From Phoebastria nigripes (Eukaryota; Chordata; Aves; Procellariiformes; Diomedeidae): a DNA stretch of 64,000 nucleotides. The stretch is from contig JAYKAV010000955.1 of assembly GCA_035582835.1 (NCBI GenBank), positions 683,696 through 747,695 of the forward strand. Reading direction: 5' to 3'. Position numbers and translations under genes: made by a program. Below, one piece after another: positions 38,801 through 48,599 of the stretch (position 1 is the stretch's first letter; each line of letters starts with the position of its first letter). The notes under the pieces are model-generated. The model did not search any database. It saw nothing but the letters and a program-made list of their open reading frames with translations, and was not told the DNA's origin.

Positions 38801-40005
38801 TAATTTAGCACACATTTTATGCTGGTAGACCTGAAAGACACCCAGAGGTTTGAACTTCATTAGAAGACTTCCATTGAGCAGACTTAGCAATCTTCTCTTT
38901 TAATTGCTTCTAAAGGCTGCTACCCATCTACTGGAAAACCTTGCCTTCTGCAGCTACAAAGATGTAACAATGATTCTGTACACTTGTATATAAGATATGT
39001 GTATTATACAGAAGATCATAAATTCACATTTAAAAAATAAATGGCTATTTTGGGTACAATGTAATGTTTTTCCATGCTTTGACACAATGAAAAATTGGAC
39101 CCGACTCATATATCCGGAAATCTAAAATCCAGTAATTTGATGGTAAAATGTCCAGTGTTTGATTTGTTTGTACACTTTCAGTGACTAAAAGAGCTAACTC
39201 ATAAATAAACAAAAAAAAAAAAAGAAAAATCACCTGCATAAATGGAGAGATAATGTTCAATTTTCCAAGTATTAAAGAACCAGAAGATTGAATGTTGCAA
39301 CGCGATGGCAGCCTGCCAAACCAAGTGAAACAATCAATATCTTTTACTAAATTTCTAGCATTGTTAAAGCTGATTTCCATGTTGATGAAAAAAGCTCCTT
39401 TAGAATTGGAAAAAGTTCACTCCAGCCTGTCAGAAATACTATTTTATTAAGAAAAAAAAAAGTGTTCAGCTTGAAATAACTTCTCTGCAGGCAGGCATGC
39501 AGCCCTGTAACCCTGAACCAAATCAATTGCCATTTTGAAGAACTGCATTCACAAAACCCCCCAAAATTTAGAATTTCTTTAATGGTTCCTTCAGAATCCA
39601 GTACTGATTTTAAAAAATCCTCAAAGTGTTAGAGGAAAATGTTATCCTTTTTTTAGGGTTTGGGGTTTTTTGTGGAAGACATTCTTTCAACTGTGCACCG
39701 GCTCAAGCACGCACTCAACACAGGCAGCTAAAACTGTTCTTCCCAATCAGCTCTAGACAAAATAATTTCATTCTTCACTTTGTCACCATGATCACTCTGG
39801 GCTGTGGGGATCAGAAGAAAAGCAAAATGCCTTTCTATTACAGCAGCTGGTGTTTGTTAAGGGGGCTTGCCCACAGTTAACGTATTATATAAATGACTAC
39901 GTGTCCTGTGTTGTTAGGCAGGAGTCAAAGCTGCTTGGGGTATCCATCTGCAGGCTTTCAAAAGGATGATGTGAAGAACATGTTCTAGTAGTGAACACTG
40001 TTCAT
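29887..40005. other. Intergenic DNA, no gene recognised
   Basis: Ten kilobases without a recognised gene. The plus-strand frame at 36238-36630 (130 codons) has no family signature. The part 37140-39480 is particularly AT-rich and repeat-poor and could hold conserved non-coding sequence, which cannot be judged without an alignment. Confidence 0.55.
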
Positions 40006-40300
40006 AGGTTGATAGGATCATTCAAGTAGGATCTCGGGAGGTCTCCAGTCCAACCTGCTGCTCAAAGTAGGGTCAGCTGCAAGATCAAGGCTTTACCCAG
40101 TCGGTTTGTTAAAAGCTCTAAGGACGGGAACTGCACAACCTCTGGGTAACCTTCTCCCCTGCTTGACTTCTCTCATGGTGAAAAAGTTTTCTGTACATTA
40201 AGTCTGAGCCTCTCTGGCTTGAATTTACACCCGTTGTCTCTCTCTTCTTCCCACCATGCACCACTGTGAAAGGCCCATCTCTGTCTTCTCCATACCCCCC
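40006..40300 (-). mobile_element. CR1 LINE 3' fragment, diverged
   Basis: The sequence follows the CR1 3' region in reverse complement: ggaggtctccagtccaacct, then gctcaaagtagggtcagct, then ctgcacaacctctgggtaac, then atggtgaaaaagtttt and cacccgttgtctctc. The terminal octamer repeats at the left edge are eroded. It matches an older CR1 subfamily than the copy at 29692. Similarity fades beyond about 40300. Confidence 0.85.
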
Positions 40301-40924
40301 CCATGGCTGCCAGCAGGCTGCTGGTAGGCCCCCTTCCCCCAGCTTCTCAGGGCAGGGCAGGGGCACCCAGAGTTTCCTCTCAGATGAAATACATTTTGTA
40401 ATAGGATAAGGAAGAAGGGTCATAGAAAATACAGCTCTGGATGATTTCCAAAGCCACAAAACTTTGGAAATCATTCCCTTACTTCTTAAAAGCTGTGAAA
40501 ATGTCAGAAGTGGAGCTCAGAAGGCCGCTATTAGTTTTGACACCCTGCGCCTGAGAGAGCAAAGCTGCCCTAGGTTTGAGCTGAGCCCCATGAAGTGGTT
40601 CAGAAGAAAATCTCCAGGCCTTATTTTTCTGATATCTGGACTTCTTGCTTGCAAAGGACTTGTACACAGTTCATTTACTGAACGTAAGTAATGCCCTTCC
40701 CCTTCTCTCCCCCTCATGTCCCCATTACACCTGATACCATGACTCAGACTGGTTACCCAAATGGCAGCGTTTCAACCCAGGAGGCACTGAGAAAGCTACA
40801 AATGAATATGTATGTGTCTGTGCAAGAACCTACCGGAACTCCTACATCAATAATGGGTCATTAAAAAAACAGGGATGACAACAGAAAATAAACTAATTGA
40901 GCCTAAGTATCTGTATTTATGCAG

Positions 40925-41450
40925 ACATAAGAACGGACAAAGGTTGCGCTGGATGAAATGCTCATCTAGCACCATACCCAGCAGTGGGTGATTATGGAAA
41001 GAAAACTGGGTGATTATGCAAAGACTTCTCCTACTAATCAGCCATCTACAAATCAGGGATTTAAGAGTTTTGTATCCACCATTTTCAGGGATCTTGATGG
41101 ATTTGTCTTCCATGACCGCTCCAATGCTTTTTGAACTCATGATATCCACAGCAATCTGTGAAAATGAGCTCCACAAGTTATTTATGCCATATGTAGAAGA
41201 AAACTCCATTTGTTTTAAACTGCTGCATGATGGCCGCCCTGGGTGTTCTGTAGTTTCTGCATGACAAAACCCAGCAAATACCAGTTTCCTAATTGCCTTC
41301 AGACCATTCATAATTTTATATAGGTGTCATTTCTCTCTCAGTCATCTCTCTCCCAAGCTAAACAAGTTGCAGTTGATTTAGTCACCCATCACACAGCAGC
41401 CATTCTCTATCTCTGATCATCTTTGTTACCATTCTTTACCTTTTCTTATC
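40925..41450 (-). mobile_element. Ancient CR1/L3-like LINE relic
   Basis: This is a strongly decayed relic. Its order of landmarks matches the 3' region of old amniote CR1 elements as seen in turtles and crocodilians: ctcatctagcaccatacccag, then gatggatttgtcttccatg, then gagctccacaagttattt, then ttgttttaaactgctgc, then cataattttatataggtgtc, then agtcatctctctcccaagct and gatcatctttgttacc. It starts about 440 bp beyond the inferred GPR158 poly(A) site. A 154-codon minus-strand frame across it is a by-product. Confidence 0.65.
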
Positions 41451-41865
41451 TGTTAGTCATATATTTTAGATAAGGAATCCAGGCACGCACACATACAGTA
41501 CAGATGACCTACAGGATTTTACAATGACATCATAAAATGCTATCTATCTATCTATTTATTTCCTAATATTTTTCTAACATTCTATTTGCCATTAAATTCA
41601 GGAGAATATAGCATGGACCCTACAATTTTGCTCTCAAAATTGCAGCCACTGAGAAAAGAAAGCTGCCGGTCATGCTATTTCCTTAACCTGAAATCCTGAA
41701 CACGGCACACAGCTAGTCTAAAAGTTGATGTCAAGAAAATATGAGGAAAATCCAGAAAATGGTAATGACATGATCAGATCATANAAGCTGTAAAACTCAT
41801 TGTTACTTATTTTACAAGTTTGATGAGAAACCTGTTTAGTTTGGATCAGTAACAACTTCAGAAAA

Positions 41866-41937
41866 TCACAACACACAAGCCTGCAGACAGATTTCATATA
41901 AATGTGCTTTATTGCAGAGAAGTTACATTATTTACAT
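41866..41937 (-). terminator. Poly(A) signal, probable GPR158 mRNA 3' end
   Basis: On the minus strand an AATAAA lies at 41913-41908. About 30 nt further along is the GT-rich element GCTTGTGTGTTGTG (about 41884-41871). Just upstream are two TGTA elements, the first within TGTAAATA (41936-41929), the second at 41927-41924. AATAAA, upstream UGUA (CFIm-type) sites and a GU-rich downstream element together form a standard vertebrate cleavage and polyadenylation site. TGTAAATA also equals a perfect Pumilio response element. Cleavage is expected near 41888-41895. GPR158 is the only minus-strand gene seen upstream, so assigning the site to it is the simplest inference. Confidence 0.65.
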
Positions 41938-44374
41938 GCTGCAACACATTACAACATAAATCTATCAAGTATTTCATGGTGGATGCTGTTGGTTGCCAGA
42001 TAACATTGTTATAAGAACCACATTATAAAGTGAAGAGACTTACAGCTTTATATACTCTACAACTTGGAGTAGCTAAAATGTTAAAAGTCAAAAGGCAGTG
42101 TTTTCTCAGGCCTGCCTGTTGTCATATGCATGCAAAAGCCTAAGGAGAGCAAATATAAAAGTATTGTCCAGTTTCAGGTCTATGATGCCACCAAAGCTGA
42201 TGATAGGTGTGTACTGATTTATATTTTAAAGCGTATAATCTTGCATAAATTATACAAGTCTAATAAGATTGGTATAAATCTAATTATTTATAAACCATGG
42301 CTTAGAAATAAAGGAGAAATGCAGCTTGCACATGCATTTAAAAGGACAACCTAGCAAATGTTTGTGACCTTAGTGTTTATTATCTTTTCTCTTAACAGAT
42401 CTGCTAGAAAACATCTTAATTCTAGAGTTGCACTTCTCTTGGCTGAATAATGACAATGAAACTCCAGAAAAAGACAACTAAGCAATCTAGCCAATATATG
42501 CTGGTGGAGAAAAATCTATGAAATACAGAACAGTATTTATGTCTAACTTAGTATGTCTTCATTAAGCAATGTTTCTAGCAGCATCATAGTGAAATAGAAT
42601 AGTTGAGTGAAGTTTGGCCCCTCATTTTCTTAAGTGTGAAATTTAAAGTCCCAATTGAATCTGTAGCCCAAATATCAGTTGCTAAATAAACTGGGGAAAG
42701 CTTTGTTGCCTTCTAAAGGAAAGTTCTCCAATCGTATCAGTCTTAGGAGATGTGACTACAACAAGCCTAAAGAACCATAACAGACATTTTTTAAGAAGTG
42801 AGGGAAAGGGTCAGGACGAAAGAAAACAAAACCAAACAAGAATATACAAGCCAGTGCCTTCCCTGGTAAATCAGCCATCGTTCTTTTGCTTGCCGTGCAG
42901 CTGGGCTGTTTTACACCAGCCAAGGAATGAGCTTTGTTTCTGTGTTTCTAATGAAGTTATCTTTTAAAAAAGAAGGAAAGGGAAAAGAAAATGAGCAAGG
43001 ACTTGTAGATAGGTAGTGGTGGCACAGATACAGTCATGCACGAAGGGCTTGATCCTGCCAGTGATGCAAGGGGCAGTGGTACTGTGTGGATGCTTTGCCA
43101 ACGTGGATCCCCTCACCCTTGGTGCATGTTGCACCCCGAGACACGGCTCCCGCAGCACAGGGGCAGCGTGTCCTCGCTCAGCCCCGAGGTAAAGGAGGGA
43201 GGGCAAGACGAGCGAGGGTGCCAGGGCTGGCGCCTGCTCCTTGTGACGGTCTGTCTCCAAGAGGCAGTGAGTACATACAAACATCTCCTTTCATGACTCC
43301 TCCACGGATGCCCACTTCTAAACTCAGTGCCTGGCTCCGACAAAGCGCTGACTCCCGTTAGTGAGTTAGGGCAACCTGCCATAAGTTGTCCCCCCTACCC
43401 CGTTCACACAAACCACTGCTGAGATGGGCTGCAGAACCTCCCTTCAGGGTAGGAGAGGCGCGAGGTGGTCACCATACTCAGCAGGTTTAAAGTTGTGCAT
43501 CTCTCTGCGCAGAGGGTCAGTGTGCTCCTGGAGGACTCCCAGAAAGCTGTGTTCCCAGGATGGACTTCTTCCCATGCAGGGAAATTTAGAGTTACTTTCT
43601 CTTTGAAGAGCTGATAAAATCTCACTGAAGTTGATGGAAAAGTTATTGCCAAATCCCATGAGTGTCTCGGACTGGGAAGGGAGAATTGGGGCACACTGGG
43701 TCTAACCTCAGCTCTTTTCCACACTAAGCAGAGAGCTGGATTTGGACTGCATGTGGGATGCCACTGGCACTGTGTGTGCAAAGTGGGTGCACAGGGTCCA
43801 AAGCACCCAGATTCAGATGCCTGACTCCCCTTCACAGGTGAAGAGGGATTCTGGGCTGCAAGGGTCCCAGCCAGAAGATGTGTGTTGAAAGCAAAGACCA
43901 GATCTCCTAGGCCATAATTACACCCTACAAAAGAGGGGTGGGAGAATCAGACAAGCCCAGGGTAGCAAAGACCTAAGTCAGCATGTCCCCATGGTGGAAT
44001 TGAGCACCATCCAGGCTAACCAGGTTGGTTGGGGCAGTTCAGCCACTTTAATCTGGAGCTAATGAGCAGAATTTATGAGCGAGGCCAATGTGTTTAGACA
44101 GCACTGAGACCTGAGGTGACTTGTCCCCAGCTGGCTCAGGTGTCGGCACGTTCCAGGTTAGGGCTTAGCAAAGGAAGATCAGATCCATGTTGATCTGTCA
44201 GTGTAGACGTGCCCATAGTCTCCTGTCCTTTTTAAAGGACAAAAAAAGTCCTCCTCATGCCCAGCTTGTCTAAGCCCCTCTGCTCACTGCATTTTATCTT
44301 AAGCCACTTTATGATGCCACAAAAATCAGTTTATACTACATACGTGTATGTGCATGTGTGTATTAGATATGACA

Positions 44375-44438
44375 TTTTATATATATATATATTAAACATA
44401 TATAAATATCTATTTTATATATATATTATATATATTAA
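44375..44438. repeat. (AT)n-rich simple sequence
   Basis: The segment contains several blocks of alternating AT separated by ttaaac and aatatc. It lies within the inferred GPR158 3' UTR and would form a self-complementary part of the transcript. Confidence 0.85.
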
Positions 44439-45980
44439 ACAACACATTCTATTCAATCATCCTCATTTCATGTTCTTCCACTGAATCCCATCACTTCTCT
44501 CAAATTGCACAAGTTCTTTAGGACTGAGCTGTCTTTGTTTTGGAGTACTGAATGTATAGCCAATTCTAGTGAATAGCACTTTACTGGTACTGCATTTAGA
44601 TGAGTGAGGGTTTTTTATTATTAGTGATACTCCTCAGAATCTTTACAGTATGTTCTCAGGCCCTGATGGTGTACCATCACTAAGACTCATAGTTGTGAAT
44701 GGGCCATCTACGAACTAAGCTCATATACACGTGAGGACTGTAGTTATTACTGAAAATGAGCACTGTATTAAACATTAACTGTATTAAACACTAACTGTAA
44801 ATGTATGTCTAAATAAATAAAAAAAAAATCAAAGCATTTTGGAGAGTGGAAGAGAGATGCCATCATTTCCATTCCCACTATCTCTTACAATTGCATATAT
44901 GGGGGAAGAGCAATATTTTGGACTTCTCTCCTCACTCCAAAGGCCAATTTTTGGAGGTTTGCCAACCGGGATAAACAGTACACTGTTGTTCTATATGACC
45001 TAGCTAATATATTTCCCAGAGTTGTCTGGTTTTAGTAAAACAGGTGATCATTTCTGGGGTATATTCGTTGTCGTTCTTGCTTGTCTTGTTTAGCAGTATA
45101 TGCTCAGTATGAAATACTGAACAAGATCATCACCATGGATGTTTAAAGTAAGAATTCTGGTTTGTTAGATGATATTTTCCAATTAGTAACAAACAACAGA
45201 TAAGTTGTCCTAAGACTTACCAGAATATGCAGCTAAGACGACTGAATTTCCACTATTAACAAAGTCTATGAGCATTAACAGGGAAGTGCATAACAAGTAA
45301 CTTACCGTGTATAAAACCCCTGAATAATACAGTATCAAACTATAAATTTAAATAACAGAGAGTAAACAAAAAAATTCACTATATAAATCACAGGAAAGGA
45401 AAAAAAAAAAAAAAATCTCCAAAGCCCAAAGGAATTTCCCGATATGAATTACGGCTTCCATAGCCAGTGAAAGATTACTGCAATTTTATACATGAACGAA
45501 AAAGTCTACAGCAGGTATTTTAACTTGCAATTAGAAGAAAGTATCTGCAGATTGCATAAATGTGTTGTTGTGTCACATAATATCAAAGTTATTTGCAAAA
45601 ATTATACAATCTGGAATGCTTTAATATGAGACACAACAATGTACTTAAACACACAGTAATAAGAAAATGAGAGCAATCATTATATAAAATGTATTTTTGG
45701 GATGCATTGAGTTAGCAGTGCTATCTAGATTAAATATGTAAAGTGAAAAGTCGTCATTTTAATAAGCTGCTTATTGATATCCCTTCTTGCCATCAGGACA
45801 TTTTCTGTGCCCTACTTCTGCTGGATCTTTAAAGTCCCAAGGGCAAGTTAAAGCCAGTTGCGGCATTCAGAAATAATTCGGTTAAGATCTACACTGTGCA
45901 TTTGTTGCCACCATACTTTTTTTCTTTTAAAAGAGAAATGATTTCACAAAGGCAGGTTTCTTTCATTGACACAGTAAAAT

Positions 45981-46062
45981 CCTTGGAGCAGGGACCGTAT
46001 TCTGGGCACTGCTAATCACATTGTTGGCACTCAACAAATAAATAACAACATTAATGATAATT
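45981..46062 (+). repeat. MIR/CORE-SINE 3' end relic in GPR158 3' UTR
   Basis: The text ccttggagcagggaccgtat, then gcactgctaatcacattg, then ttggcactcaacaaataaat matches the 3' end of MIR-type SINEs (cttgggcagggaccgtgtct, then ttggcacatagtaggcgctc, then aataaatg). It lies about 150 bp past the GPR158 stop codon, antisense to the gene, so the mRNA carries its complement. Confidence 0.6.
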
Positions 46063-46215
46063 TACTTTGCTTAACTCCTACTTATTTGTAGTGCTGATTC
46101 CCTTGATTTAAGTGATGCTCCTTAGGAATTTTCAGATCCTTTTGGCCTAAGTCCCCTCTGTCTTTCCTGTTGTCTTTCTTCTCAATGTTGCTACTCTCCT
46201 CAGTCCAAAAGCCTC

Positions 46216-47670
46216 TTATTTTCGAGGTGTTGCTGTTTTATTTGCACTTATAGCAGAGGTGTTCGATAAAGCTACACTTCTTTCTGCATTTGGTAAATCT
46301 GGTGTATCATACTCCCAAGGGCAGACTTCAGCTCGAGATGCTAAAGGTTGCTGTAAGTAACTACTTGGCTTATGGGAGTCAGATGAAAGCACATTTCCCT
46401 CGGAAGAGGCGTTTTTTTCCTGTTCTGCCAATTTATTGAGGTTTTCTTTTTCTGCTGCTTTCTGGGGTAGCTCCTCCCACTCCCCAGCACAGGTATTAGG
46501 TGCATATCTATTACCATTCTCACACTTCAGCCCAGGGGAAACCTGAGACTTGGAATTCGGCTGTTTTTTCTCATTTTCAAAGACCTGCTGTTCTTGTGTC
46601 TCCCGAGTGGCTGCCTCCACCTTCTCTGAGCTCTTTTGATTTGATTGTTGATACCCTTCAGGTGTCTTCAGCTTATGATGAGACTTCCCCTTTGGCTGGG
46701 AAGGGTGGTTTTTCTCTGGCTCTGAGGAAGCAATAGACACATGTTTTTGAACTTTAGAGTCAGAAGGCACAGGACCAGGAGTTTGGTCATATATCTCCCA
46801 AGGACAAACTTCGCCTATGTCAAAATTGTCCTTGTGCAGAGACTTACCTGGGCCTGTGTCTGGATTTGCAGGTGTTTGACTAACCCTTTGCTGTTTCATA
46901 ATTCCAGATTTATGGGTTTTCTTTGTTTCCTCAGAGTGGGTAGAGTTCTTCCGGTGGGAATCCCTATGCTCCCCTTTATCGGAGGCTGAGTGCTTTTTGC
47001 TGGCCTCCTTACCCTTCTGCTGAGATTTATGAGATTTAGTGCTTTCTTCTAGACTTTGTGTTTTACCTGTTAGTCCCAGAGTCTTTTCCTTGGCACTAGC
47101 AATAACACTGAGGGATTTTTGTAACACAGATGTTCTTGGATGCAGAGGCTTCTTAGCGGCACTTAAGTTATGTGCACTTACTGATTTGCACACCAAAGGG
47201 ACCGATTCGGTGGAGACAGCTTCAACTTTTTCTGGAGCATTTTTCGTTAATTTGTTACCATTCAAGGAATCCAGAAGCGAATTCTCAGCAGCTGTAACTT
47301 CTGTGCTTTCTGTAGTTAAGCTATTCGGTTCTTCTGTTTGATCCCTAACATGATCGTAAGTGCTGTGGGACTTTTTTAACGAAAAGACTCTGTTTTTCAA
47401 AGTCTCTTCTTTTGGCTTTGCAGAACTCATGGAATCCTGTGGGTTTTTTCTCAGTGTGGCTGTGTTCTTCACAGCACTGTGCTCCATCAGGTCCTTCTCG
47501 TCCCGGGAGCACTGCCTGGTGACCGTCTCAGGGATTTCTGTAATACGTCGCATTATTGAGCGCCCCAAGCCCTTTTTAGAGCACCTTTTTTTCTGGAGAT
47601 GTGGGTTATTAGCAATCATCTTTTTCCTTTTATAGATTTCAAGCTGGGCATATAGTTTCTTCAACTCATC
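46216..47670 (-). CDS. GPR158: GPR158 last coding exon, cytoplasmic tail with VCPWE motifs
   Basis: This is the terminal coding exon: 484 codons plus TAA. It begins after the acceptor ttcactttgctttgcag with DELKKLYAQLEIYKRKKMI, the basic helix of the tail that continues the RGS7-Gbeta5 contact region. Next come CSKKGLGRSIMRRITEIPET and SLKKSHSTYDHVRDQTEE, both strongly conserved in GPR158. A long low-complexity Ser/Lys/Glu-rich region follows. Two VCPWE motifs are visible, one at 46795-46809 (GEVCPWEIYD) and one at 46312-46326 (AEVCPWEYD); such motifs are known from the GPR158/GPR179 family as Galpha-o binding elements. A middle motif seems decayed (46600-46614). The open frame runs on to 47931, but that part is intron: the acceptor at 47671-47672 and the protein match fix the true start. 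The protein stops at NKTATPRK, shorter than the mammalian end I recall. Confidence 0.97.
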   Translation of the reverse strand, partial: DELKKLYAQLEIYKRKKMIANNPHLQKKRCSKKGLGRSIMRRITEIPETVTRQCSRDEKDLMEHSAVKNTATLRKNPQDSMSSAKPKEETLKNRVFSLKKSHSTYDHVRDQTEEPNSLTTESTEVTAAENSLLDSLNGNKLTKNAPEKVEAVSTESVPLVCKSVSAHNLSAAKKPLHPRTSVLQKSLSVIASAKEKTLGLTGKTQSLEESTKSHKSQQKGKEASKKHSASDKGEHRDSHRKNSTHSEETKKTHKSGIMKQQRVSQTPANPDTGPGKSLHKDNFDIGEVCPWEIYDQTPGPVPSDSKVQKHVSIASSEPEKNHPSQPKGKSHHKLKTPEGYQQSNQKSSEKVEAATRETQEQQVFENEKKQPNSKSQVSPGLKCENGNRYAPNTCAGEWEELPQKAAEKENLNKLAEQEKNASSEGNVLSSDSHKPSSYLQQPLASRAEVCPWEYDTPDLPNAERSVALSNTSAISANKTATPRK

Positions 47671-48452
47671 CTGCAAAGCAAAGTGAATGGCAAAACTAGT
47701 ACGTACAGAGAGAGTCCGGTCAAACAAGCAGCCTGATGAATGCATTACCCATTGCTCTAAAAATGGCATTAAACTTATTTCACTGTTTTTTCTAATTCTT
47801 GAATATGCCATTTCTCCATCAACTTGAATCCCATTTTTTTCCACTGTAAAAATAAGTTCAACCCTCGTGCACAAACCAGTCACCTTCCACAGCTGTGCAT
47901 CATACAGCATGCACAATTCATATACATTCATGCTGTATGTTTCAGATTGTGCAATGCTGTGGTGCGTGCTTTCCTTCTGAACTCTACAGCCATTCTTTAT
48001 TCTGGGAACATAAGCCCTTTTATCATGTAAGATAGGAATAAAGTATTTTTTTCTGTTAATTGGGTTTTTAAAATTTTATGTTAAACAGTTATGTATAGTT
48101 ATGTATATGTTATGTACAAATGACTAATCACAGTGACACCAAATGCTGTTTGCACTTCAAGATAATTCAAAGAGCCTATGTAAACTGATAAACAGCTCTT
48201 GCTGTGGATGATTCCTCCTCTTTAGCCTCCAGTATGACTTTTACTACAACTAGTAATGCAGCTTCTCCTCACACCAGTGAATATTTTCCATGAGATTTTA
48301 CATGACCTGATACCACAATCATTGAGAGACCTAAGCTGGCCTGTTTCAGCTGATATCTGCAAAAAAAAGTCAAATGGATGCAATTCAGAGTTTACTCGTA
48401 GGAAAAAGTGTTGTTCTTGCAAATAAATGCTATTTAAATGAGTTATATATAC

Positions 48453-48599
48453 CCGAATATCTTCAGGATCCAAACTATGTTCACTCCATGCTGAATTGAT
48501 ACTGCTGTTCAGGTAGGATCCAGATCGACCCATATCAAGCTCATCTTCATAAGCTTCTGTAGCTATATCATCTCTTGGGTTATTGCTTGAATGTGAAAA
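48453..48599 (-). CDS. GPR158: GPR158 internal exon, proximal cytoplasmic tail
   Basis: The exon has 147 nt, exactly 49 codons, with both ends in phase 0. It reads FSHSSNNPRDDIATEAYEDE, then LDMGRSGSYLNSSINSAW, then SEHSLDPEDIR. The acceptor is cttattgcag and the donor CGG|gtatat. It encodes the first part of the intracellular tail directly after TM7. The acidic end (SEHSLDPEDIR) leads into the helix that starts the last exon; in published GPR158 structures this tail helix helps hold RGS7-Gbeta5. The sequence is nearly identical to the mammalian protein as I remember it. If the following intron were retained, the frame would stay open to 48222, adding an unrelated tail. Confidence 0.97.

Larger units (their letters stand above)
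41888..46215 (-). other. GPR158: Inferred GPR158 3' UTR
   Basis: The stretch runs from the GPR158 stop codon to a strong poly(A) site. No coding exon is seen in it. It is AT-rich, with a U16 run in transcript sense (45400-45415), an AU-rich nonamer (44811-44828), an (AT)n stretch (44375-44438) and an inserted MIR-like SINE piece (45981-46062). The portion 43030-43850 is clearly richer in GC. Weaker poly(A) signals on the same strand (ATTAAA near 45619 and 45758, AATAAA near 44611) could end shorter forms. The length, about 4.3 kb, is of the order expected for this gene's long mRNA, but the extent is inferred from sequence signals only. Confidence 0.6.

Noticed and set aside
1..40000. Exons of MYO3A, the neighbour beyond the GPR158 3' end in mammals
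   Set aside because: No kinase- or myosin-like peptide was recognised; the gene is probably further away.
40847..41311. 154-codon minus-strand open frame
   Set aside because: It overlaps the 3' untranslated region of an ancient CR1 relic and has no protein similarity I can recognise.
47671..47931. Upstream 87 codons of the long minus-strand frame that ends at 46216
   Set aside because: They precede a clear acceptor (ttcactttgctttgcag) and do not resemble GPR158; the protein match starts exactly at the acceptor, so they are intron.
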